From JAYSRU01 sp043720875 (GTDB lineage: Bacteria; Bacteroidota; Bacteroidia; Flavobacteriales_D; Crocinitomicaceae), in NCBI GenBank assembly GCA_043720875.1, contig JAYSRU010000175.1, forward strand, positions 1 through 33,789: DNA of 33,789 bases, given 5' to 3'. The number at the start of each line of letters is the position of its first letter. Position 1 is the stretch's first letter. The position numbers and the translations under genes are program-made. Shown here in pieces: positions 7,659 to 14,613 of this stretch. A model generated the notes under the pieces. That model saw nothing but the letters and a program-made list of their open reading frames with translations, had not been told where the DNA came from and did no database searches.

Positions 7659-10076
7659 ATGAAATACATCACCCACTTTGCAATTCTCATCGGAGCGCTC
7701 ACTGTAGTAAATAAAATTTGCGCCCAAGAATTAAAAATGATGGATATTTCTTATTCAAAACTAAGAAACCCAAAGATTACTATACTGAGAGAAAATGAAA
7801 AGTTCCAAATAAGGGAGATACAATTACCCTATTTGGAAAAGTATGGTGACACGGTACAAACACTATATAAAACCGTTAATTATGACATGGTTGCCAAGGA
7901 TGGAAGCAAACAATTAATTTTTGAATACATAACCTTAAAAGGAGATTTTCCAACCGACTTTTATGAAGTTGTCTATAAAAAGAAAAGTGGACTGATTAAC
8001 GCGAGTTCGGGCGAGATAATCGTCCCATGTCTTTATGAACGCATCAACAAACTTACCGACTCATTATTCATGGGCAGAAAAAACGGGTACCATATTTACA
8101 ATTGTGCTGGGAAGCTACTAATTGAACAACCTTTAAAAACAGTAGTTTACAATTCGGCTAATCGCTTCATTTATGACAGAGCTGCAAAAGAGTTGGTCAC
8201 CTTTACCACCAAGGGTGAAACAATAATGAATTACAAGGCTAGGTATGTTACAATTAGCGAAAACTATTTTGTAGTTGAAAAAAATGCGAAACAAAGTATT
8301 ATTGACTTTAAGGGAAAGTTGCTTTTGCCCTACAAATTTGAGCAAATTAAGTTATGCTATACTCCAGGGTATATTGTAGTAGGAAGCAATACTAAAGCTG
8401 GATTAAAATATGGAATGTATAGTGACTATACCTTAGCGCAAGAAATTTTCCCGATAGAGTACGATGAACTAAATGAAATAAGTTTGGAAAATTTTAGGGA
8501 AGGCACTTCAAGGAATGTGTTTGCAATCCAAAACAAGAAAGATGTGTCATTAACCATTTTAGACCAAACGAAACAACCTCTCTTACAATTTAAAAATTAC
8601 AAAAGCGAGGTTTCGAACATTACGCAATTGTATGATTATTTTTTGATTTACAATAATGATGGTGAATTTGATTTGTTTCTAAACAATTCTGGACCAATTC
8701 AGAATACGGTTTCGTATAGCGAATATTATATTTTTGATGAAACAAAGGGGTTAACAGATTACACCGTATTTTTTGATTATTCCGGTCATGCAGCAATGTT
8801 GCCCAACATATATGGAACGAAACGCAATTACTTCTTTGAAGGGGAATACCCAAGTTTTGAATACATCAGCGATAACTGTTATACCATAATGGATGAACGA
8901 AAAGGAAATGGATTATTTCTTCCAAACCGAGAGCAGTTTTTAGTTTACATGAAGGAAAAATCGAACGACAATTATGTATTAGAAACTTTCCCAGATGATC
9001 TGAATATGTTAATCATGGCATCAGAATCTAGTAACTACTTAGTATATGATTTACATAGTGATTCTTTATTGGCGTCGGTAGATAATAAAACTAATGACAT
9101 CAAGGCATCAGCAGTAATCGCTTATATTACCAATAAAATAAACCTCTATTTAGAAAAACATTTCAAAGAAGACCTGGAGAGTGTTAATGTTGTAGCAGAT
9201 GAATCCAATAAGCGAATATATAATTGGATTGACGGCGAAACAGGAAACACATTATTTACAACGCCGTTCATAATAAAACCATACAACGAAATTTCAGTGG
9301 TTAATGGCAAAAACGAACCAATAAAGCACAATTTCAAATCTTGGCAAATCGCTTTCGAAAATGATGTAGACGATAAAGAATATGTTACATCGGCATTATT
9401 CACAGACACATGGAAGCTTATAAGACCATTGAGCACGGGGAGAATAAGTCAAGTAATGATCCTTCCAAACGATACCTTAATCGTAACCGAGTTTACCACA
9501 TATGGTGATATAGACTCGAGTCAGGTATATTCTTGTGCGCGAAATAAAACGGTGTTTTTTAAAAATATTAAGAAATTCATAGGTAAAAACTATTTCTATT
9601 TGCAGTTGAACGAAATAGGTATCACCAGTCAAGAAGGTGTAACTGGGTTAATTGATTTTGACGGTAAATTAATTATTCCGTTTATCTACGACAACTTCAC
9701 AATCGACGAGGAAGGTATTGTGGCCAAGTTTTATGGAAGAACAACAAGCTATTATTTCATTAAGTCTAAGTTGATTTTGGAAAGCACAGGATCCGATGAT
9801 GGGGCCGTGATAAAAGGAACGAATTGTTTTGCCATGCCAGATGCAACTGATAAATACGGAATTTATGATATCGTAACAGGCTTACAAATTTTACCGCATG
9901 TTACGGATTCACCTGATTTTTCATCTAAAGAACGGTACATTATGGTGGGCACTGAAGACAAGTATGGTGCATTTGACGTGATAGAACAAAAGCTAGTCTT
10001 GCAAGTAATATATAGCTTGGAAGAGATCGGTCCATTAATGATGAAGGAAAATTACATGGGTATAAAATTTGACTGA
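7659..10076 (+). CDS. Exported WG-repeat protein
   Basis: An 805-residue protein with a signal peptide cleaved near CAQ at residues 21-23. WG-like repeats (a G-L/Y-I/G-D-x2-G-K-x-I/L-x-P-x2-Y-E/D pattern) are visible. They include SGLINASSGEIIVPCLYERI near residue 110, QSIIDFKGKLLLPYKFEQI near 210, TGLIDFDGKLIIPFIYDNF near 665, and two KYGIYD/KYGAFD units close to the C terminus. The middle (about 330-620) has diverged and holds no repeat I can place. WG repeats are beta-rich binding modules with no fixed function. No T9SS tail, lipobox or catalytic motif is seen. It closes the lipoprotein-MORN-WG unit. Its predicted location is the periplasm or outer-membrane inner face. Confidence 0.8.
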   Translation: MKYITHFAILIGALTVVNKICAQELKMMDISYSKLRNPKITILRENEKFQIREIQLPYLEKYGDTVQTLYKTVNYDMVAKDGSKQLIFEYITLKGDFPTDFYEVVYKKKSGLINASSGEIIVPCLYERINKLTDSLFMGRKNGYHIYNCAGKLLIEQPLKTVVYNSANRFIYDRAAKELVTFTTKGETIMNYKARYVTISENYFVVEKNAKQSIIDFKGKLLLPYKFEQIKLCYTPGYIVVGSNTKAGLKYGMYSDYTLAQEIFPIEYDELNEISLENFREGTSRNVFAIQNKKDVSLTILDQTKQPLLQFKNYKSEVSNITQLYDYFLIYNNDGEFDLFLNNSGPIQNTVSYSEYYIFDETKGLTDYTVFFDYSGHAAMLPNIYGTKRNYFFEGEYPSFEYISDNCYTIMDERKGNGLFLPNREQFLVYMKEKSNDNYVLETFPDDLNMLIMASESSNYLVYDLHSDSLLASVDNKTNDIKASAVIAYITNKINLYLEKHFKEDLESVNVVADESNKRIYNWIDGETGNTLFTTPFIIKPYNEISVVNGKNEPIKHNFKSWQIAFENDVDDKEYVTSALFTDTWKLIRPLSTGRISQVMILPNDTLIVTEFTTYGDIDSSQVYSCARNKTVFFKNIKKFIGKNYFYLQLNEIGITSQEGVTGLIDFDGKLIIPFIYDNFTIDEEGIVAKFYGRTTSYYFIKSKLILESTGSDDGAVIKGTNCFAMPDATDKYGIYDIVTGLQILPHVTDSPDFSSKERYIMVGTEDKYGAFDVIEQKLVLQVIYSLEEIGPLMMKENYMGIKFD

Positions 10077-10077
10077 C

Positions 10078-10116
10078 ACATCAAAAATGTTTAGATAAGC
10101 GGTAAATTTTTGATGT
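10078..10116 (+). terminator. Possible weak terminator hairpin after the WG-repeat gene
   Basis: An 11-base-pair inverted repeat, ACATCAAAAAT (10078-10088) with ATTTTTGATGT (10106-10116), starts one base after the stop codon. The loop is 17 bases and there is no T run after it (AAAA follows), so it may be an mRNA-end stabilising hairpin rather than an intrinsic terminator. Confidence 0.4.
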
Positions 10117-10145
10117 AAAAACAATCAAAATGTAATTATTATACT

Positions 10146-10153
10146 TAATTTAG
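10146..10153 (+). promoter_or_regulatory. Possible -7 box for comM/yifB
   Basis: TAATTTAG differs from TAnnTTTG at one position and lies 28 bases before the ATG. No -33 TTG is found at the right spacing, so support is weak. Confidence 0.3.
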
Positions 10154-10181
10154 AGTAAGAACAACATCTAAATTAAAGCAA

Positions 10182-11723
10182 ATGTTAGTAAAAACATATG
10201 GTAGTGCGGTTTTCGGAATCGACGCCACCACGATCACTATTGAAGTAAATATTGGAATAGGAATTAATTTTTTCCTTGTAGGCTTACCCGATTCTGCCGT
10301 TAAGGAAAGTCAACAACGGATCAAGGCTGCACTAAAGAATAACAATCTAAAATATCCTGGAAAAGAAATTACCGTGAATATGGCACCGGCGGATATTAGA
10401 AAGGAAGGGAGTGTATTCGATTTGCCCATTGCAATTGGCATCTTAGCTGCCAACGAAGAGATAATAAATGAAAACATTGGAGACTATATTATTTTAGGAG
10501 AATTGTCTTTAGATGGAGGATTGCAACCCATGAAAGGTATTTTGCCCATAGCGTTAAAAGCAAAGGAAGAAGGGTTTAAGGGCTTGATAGTTCCGCGTGC
10601 AAATGCCAAGGAAGGAGCAATCGTGGAAGGATTAAACGTTTATGGAGTTGATAATTTGCTGCAAGTAGTACAGTTCCTAAACGCCGAAATAGAATTGGAG
10701 CCTGAAAAAATGGATATAGCCTCTGAGTTTCAAAATCAATTGGATAATTATGATGTTGACTTTAGGGATGTTAAAGGCCAGCAAAACATAAAACGAGCAT
10801 TTGAAATTGCGGCCTCGGGTGGACACAATGTAATTTTGGTTGGACCTCCTGGATCCGGGAAATCAATGTTAGCCAAACGCCTACCAACAATTTTACCGCC
10901 TATGAGTATGGAAGAATCTTTAGAAACAACCAAGATACATAGTGTGGCAAAAAAAATTGAAAACGACTTAGGATTAGTCACACAACGCCCGTTTAGAAAA
11001 CCGCACCATACAATTTCAGACGTTGCCCTTGTAGGTGGAGGTTCTTATCCGCAACCGGGTGAAATATCATTGGCGCATAACGGAGTATTATTCTTGGATG
11101 AACTGCCTGAATATAAACGTCAAGTTTTGGAGGTTATGCGACAGCCTTTGGAAGACCGAACCGTTAGCATTTCTCGTGCAAAATTCACAATTGAATATCC
11201 CGCAAGCTTTATGCTCATAGCCGCAATGAATCCTTGTCCATGTGGATATTATAATCATCCAGATAAAGATTGCCATTGTGGATCTATCGTAGTTCAAAAA
11301 TATTTGAATAGAATTTCAGGTCCATTGTTAGATCGGATAGATATTCACGTTGAAGTCACGCCTGTTTCATTTGAAGAATTGGCATACCATACACCAAGTG
11401 AGGGTAGTGCAGACATTAGAAAACGAGTGGTAGCAACCCGTTTGGTACAAGAAAATAGATTTAAAAACGCGAAAGGAGTGCATTGCAATGCTCAAATGAA
11501 CAGCAAGGAACTTAGAAAGTTTTGTGTGATTTCTGAAGAATCAAATAATTTATTGAAAAAAGCAATGGATCTTCTGGGATTATCAGCACGTGCGTATGAC
11601 CGAATTCTAAAGGTTTCAAGAACTATTGCAGATTTAGAATTTTCTACCAACATTGAGCCGCAACATATTTCAGAGGCAATTCAATTTAGAAGTTTGGATC
11701 GCCAAAATTGGGCGGGGAATTAA
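10182..11723 (+). CDS. comM: ComM/YifB-family Mg-chelatase-like AAA+ ATPase
   Basis: A 513-residue cytoplasmic protein of the usual family length. The N-terminal domain (about 1-170) has the Lon-like fold signature of this family (GLPDSAVKESQQRIKAAL, then VNMAPADIRKEGSVFDLPIAIGIL). The AAA+ core starts near residue 195 with Walker A GPPGSGKS at 221-228 and Walker B LFLDELPE near residue 305. The AAMNPCPCGYYNHPDKDCHC segment near 348 is a conserved cysteine cluster of the family. A C-terminal Mg_chelatase_C region with RAYDRILKVSRTIADLE follows. In gamma-proteobacteria ComM is a hexameric branch-migration helicase that extends recombination during natural transformation; whether it has that role in Bacteroidota is not shown. 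It converges on the ABC ATPase gene with only 5 bases between the stops. Confidence 0.93.
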   Translation: MLVKTYGSAVFGIDATTITIEVNIGIGINFFLVGLPDSAVKESQQRIKAALKNNNLKYPGKEITVNMAPADIRKEGSVFDLPIAIGILAANEEIINENIGDYIILGELSLDGGLQPMKGILPIALKAKEEGFKGLIVPRANAKEGAIVEGLNVYGVDNLLQVVQFLNAEIELEPEKMDIASEFQNQLDNYDVDFRDVKGQQNIKRAFEIAASGGHNVILVGPPGSGKSMLAKRLPTILPPMSMEESLETTKIHSVAKKIENDLGLVTQRPFRKPHHTISDVALVGGGSYPQPGEISLAHNGVLFLDELPEYKRQVLEVMRQPLEDRTVSISRAKFTIEYPASFMLIAAMNPCPCGYYNHPDKDCHCGSIVVQKYLNRISGPLLDRIDIHVEVTPVSFEELAYHTPSEGSADIRKRVVATRLVQENRFKNAKGVHCNAQMNSKELRKFCVISEESNNLLKKAMDLLGLSARAYDRILKVSRTIADLEFSTNIEPQHISEAIQFRSLDRQNWAGN

Positions 11724-11728
11724 GAAAA

Positions 11729-12430
11729 CTAAAAAACCCTATCGATAACCGACGCATATGAAATCCCATGTTCAAGCACTAAGCTCGAATTGGACTTGTC
11801 TAGAAACAAGAATTCAAACTCGAATTGAGCGCTTAATTCAATGTCATGACTAGACAACAAAACAATGACATTTTCACTTTTTGCTAATTCCTTAAGAATT
11901 TTCATAACTTTTGTTTTATTCGCATAATCTAGAAAAGCGGTTGGCTCATCCAGCAAAATAATGCGCGTTTTTTGTGCCAGCACTTTTGCAATTGCACACA
12001 ATTGACGCATTCCATCACTTAAAATGGAAGTATCAGTTGACGCAAATTCAGTGAGGTTAAGTTTTGAAATAGAATCTGATATAATGCTATTGTCCTCAGT
12101 AGATAGATAACCAAAAATATTGGTATACGGTGAGCGGCCCAAAGCAACGTATTCCGATACAGTCATGTGTTCTAATCCCTCAAATCTTGAAGCAACAAAC
12201 CCAATTTCTTTCGCTAAATCGCTGGAATTGTATAACGACAAGTTTTGATTATGCAAAAGTATTTCCCCGGTCAACAAATTGTATTGCCTCAATAAGGTTA
12301 ATAGTAAAGTTGTCTTTCCTGCACCGTTTGGGGCTATAATTGAATAGCACTTTCCGGGTTCCAATTCCAATGAAGGGATTGAAAATAGAGGTGAATTATG
12401 ACCGACTTCTACAGTGTTAAACTTCAACAT
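11729..12430 (-). CDS. ABC importer ATPase, iron-siderophore/cobalamin (FecE/BtuD) type
   Basis: A 233-residue cytoplasmic ATPase that powers the importer encoded just upstream. It has Walker A APNGAGKT at 33-40, a degenerate signature LSDGMRQ at 137-143 in place of LSGGQ, Walker B RIILLDEP at 156-163 and switch His195. The Q-loop region reads IGFVASRFEGLEHMTVSEYVALGRSPYTN near 77-104. The VALGRSPYT part is typical of FecE/BtuD ATPases, but the expected glutamine is replaced by alanine/serine. It is the last gene of a three-gene operon, with a 4-base gap after the permease gene. No terminator is seen before the convergent comM stop. The substrate cannot be set from the ATPase alone. Confidence 0.88.
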   Translation of the reverse strand: MLKFNTVEVGHNSPLFSIPSLELEPGKCYSIIAPNGAGKTTLLLTLLRQYNLLTGEILLHNQNLSLYNSSDLAKEIGFVASRFEGLEHMTVSEYVALGRSPYTNIFGYLSTEDNSIISDSISKLNLTEFASTDTSILSDGMRQLCAIAKVLAQKTRIILLDEPTAFLDYANKTKVMKILKELAKSENVIVLLSSHDIELSAQFEFEFLFLDKSNSSLVLEHGISYASVIDRVF

Positions 12431-12434
12431 TACC

Positions 12435-13409
12435 TTATTTTTTCAAAAGAATACTAATAACAATAGGCGCACCAATCAATGCGGTTAACGCATTTACTGG
12501 AATTGGCAAATACATGTTTAAATACTGTAAAATAATATCACAGATCAACATCACACAGGCCCCAACGATGAAACAAGCGATAATTAGAAAAAAATGGTTG
12601 CTCGATTTACCAATTTTCCGCACTAAGTTCGGCACCGCTAAGCCTACAAAAGCTATCGGACCACAATAAGCAGTCACTACACCGGTTAAAACAGATGCAG
12701 ATACAATAATCCAAAATCGGAGTCTTTTTGTGTTTAATCCAAGTGACAAAGCATTCGACTCACCAGTTTTTAGTATGTTTAATTGTTTGGCAAGAAAAAA
12801 CGTGGGTAGCAGAACAATTAATACCAAGATAAGCATCACTATAGATTCGTTTTTTGAAGCGGTTTGTAATGATCCCATGCTCCAGATAGTAAAAGCCTTT
12901 ATGCTTTCTGCACTAGCTTGATTTTGAATTATCCCAATGATTGAAGCTGTAAAACTACTTAACATCACTCCGACAAGTAAAAGTGTGTTTTTTGACTTAA
13001 CCCATTTTGCGAAACTTAGTATGACAATAGAATACCCAAAAGCGCCGAGAATGGAAGCCGTGAATACTCCACCCATACTCGTTAAAGCTGAACCTCCAAT
13101 CATTAAAGAAATGGACACCAATAAACTTGACCCTGAATTAATACCTAGAACGTATGGTCCGGCTAATGGATTATTAAATAACGTTTGAAGTAAAAGACCT
13201 GCAACCGATAATCCCGCCCCTACTGTTAAGGCACATAAAACTCTTGGGAGTCTAAAATCGTAAAAGATGCTTGAGTTTACGGAAGTTTCATGTGCCAAAA
13301 TATCTGCCCAACCTAATTTTATGTCTCCTGAAAACAAATCCAACGCAAAGAAAAGTATCAGAATAATACTGAATGCGGCGATTAGTTTAACTTCTCTTCC
13401 CTTAATCAT
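12435..13409 (-). CDS. FecCD/BtuC-type ABC transporter permease
   Basis: A 324-residue, strongly hydrophobic protein with about nine or ten membrane segments, the usual size for FecCD permeases. Family hallmarks are LPRVLCALTVGAGLSVAGLL followed by NNPLAGPYVLGINSGS near residues 53-93, a central SMGSLQTAS segment, the coupling-helix region with ALSLGLNTKRLRFW, and GPIAFVGLAVPNLVRKIG followed by PIPVNALTALIGAPI near the end. Such permeases form homodimers in the inner membrane and carry ferric siderophores, heme or cobalamin. The start overlaps the stop of the substrate-binding protein gene by 4 bases (13406-13409), so the two are translationally coupled. Confidence 0.93.
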   Translation of the reverse strand: MIKGREVKLIAAFSIILILFFALDLFSGDIKLGWADILAHETSVNSSIFYDFRLPRVLCALTVGAGLSVAGLLLQTLFNNPLAGPYVLGINSGSSLLVSISLMIGGSALTSMGGVFTASILGAFGYSIVILSFAKWVKSKNTLLLVGVMLSSFTASIIGIIQNQASAESIKAFTIWSMGSLQTASKNESIVMLILVLIVLLPTFFLAKQLNILKTGESNALSLGLNTKRLRFWIIVSASVLTGVVTAYCGPIAFVGLAVPNLVRKIGKSSNHFFLIIACFIVGACVMLICDIILQYLNMYLPIPVNALTALIGAPIVISILLKK

Positions 13410-14515
13410 TGTAAGCGATTATAGTAATTAGGCTGTATTGTTGTAGTATTGCCGTGAAAAATACGAATAAAGTCTTCCAATACTAAATCTGGTCGGGAAG
13501 AACTTTGTTCCCAATAACAATTTGAATTCTGTTTATTACTATAGACATTTCTTTTTTTAAAGGCTTCAAATTTTGAATAACGTATATTAATAGATTTCAA
13601 TTCCATTGAGCTAGCTGCAATATCATTAAACCAAAACGGAACTGTCTTGTTCGTTATATAAGATTCTTCTAAAGTCATTGCGATACTCGCATTTATTTTA
13701 TTATTTTTCAAAACATAATCAGCACCAGCATCTTCAAATAATTTTGCAAGATAACTACTTCCACCGGGACTATACCAAACGTCACCGATCATACTTCCAG
13801 AAAACACTTTGGGTTTGTTTTTTATTTTTGTTACAGAATTTTTTAGTGTCACATAACGAAGTTCCATTTTTGTATAATTTGAAATTGCTAGCTCTTCTTT
13901 ACCACAAAGCACTCCGAAAAGCTTAATCCACTCGGCTCTACCCAATGGAGTTTCTTCCCGCCAATCATAATTTGGGATTCCAATAATATTTGTGCTTTCA
14001 AGCTTCTCTATTAACGATGGTTTAGTTTCAAAACCACTGTACATGATTAACTGAGCTTTGGTTGCAAGCACGCCTTCTAGGGAACTGTTTCCTAAATCCA
14101 TGAATTCAGGTATATTTTCTTGAAAGATATTGGGCTTGCACAAAAATGCTTTTCCACTAATACCAACAACACATTTCTCGGCATGTAATTCAATCAACAT
14201 TCCTATGTGTGAGCTAGATAATGCGAGCATTTTGGTTATTGGTATCTTTATAAATTTGACTCCTTCTTCCAACGTACTTGGCTCTATTTTGCTTAAGTAA
14301 AATATACTAGGTGGTTTAGATGAGTCATACTGCACAGATACTCTATAGTCATTAGCTATTTTCTGTATAGATAAAAATTTACTTTTTGCACACAATTCAA
14401 TCCCTGCATTTTGCCTTTTTATTGTTTTTGAAGTGGAAGTTCTATCACAAGAACTCGCTGAGATTCCAATAAAAAATAGAACTTTAACGTATATTGTAAG
14501 TGTTTTAACCTTCAT
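13406..14515 (-). CDS. ABC substrate-binding lipoprotein, iron-siderophore/cobalamin type
   Basis: A 369-residue periplasmic binding protein of the TroA/FecB/BtuF fold. The signal sequence ends ISASSC, so Cys23 may be lipidated, although the lipobox is a loose one. Family signs are the AQLIMYSGF strand, the NYDWREETPLGRAEWIKLFG segment near 195-215 (typical of Bacteroidota members of this family), and a GDVWYSPGGSSYLAKLFEDAGADYV region near 262-288. It delivers the ligand to the permease. It is the first gene of the operon. A weak promoter-like pair is visible upstream on the minus strand (TAGTTTAA at 14537-14544, TTG at 14562-14564, 17 bases apart). I see no cobalamin riboswitch in the 98-base upstream gap, and no outer-membrane receptor gene adjacent, so iron-siderophore, heme and B12 all remain possible. 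Confidence 0.85.
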   Translation of the reverse strand: MKVKTLTIYVKVLFFIGISASSCDRTSTSKTIKRQNAGIELCAKSKFLSIQKIANDYRVSVQYDSSKPPSIFYLSKIEPSTLEEGVKFIKIPITKMLALSSSHIGMLIELHAEKCVVGISGKAFLCKPNIFQENIPEFMDLGNSSLEGVLATKAQLIMYSGFETKPSLIEKLESTNIIGIPNYDWREETPLGRAEWIKLFGVLCGKEELAISNYTKMELRYVTLKNSVTKIKNKPKVFSGSMIGDVWYSPGGSSYLAKLFEDAGADYVLKNNKINASIAMTLEESYITNKTVPFWFNDIAASSMELKSINIRYSKFEAFKKRNVYSNKQNSNCYWEQSSSRPDLVLEDFIRIFHGNTTTIQPNYYNRLQ

Positions 14516-14547
14516 GATTCCTCAAAATTAAGAAATTTAAACTATTT

Positions 14548-14577
14548 TTGTGCATCAAAAGCAACTTATACACTTTG
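14548..14577 (+). promoter_or_regulatory. Promoter candidate for the type B T9SS surface protein
   Basis: TTTTTG ending at 14550, then 18 bases, then TACACTTTG (14569-14577). This is the Bacteroidota -33/-7 arrangement with one extra base in the -7 box. It lies 36 bases before the ATG, in the divergent gap shared with the ABC operon. Confidence 0.45.
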
Positions 14578-14613
14578 TTATGCGTCGTATAGGACAACTT
14601 ATTTAAGACTACT

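Noticed and set aside
14516..14613. Cobalamin riboswitch upstream of the ABC importer
   Set aside because: The gap is only 98 bases, AT-rich and already used by divergent promoters. No conserved B12-box-like sequence is visible.
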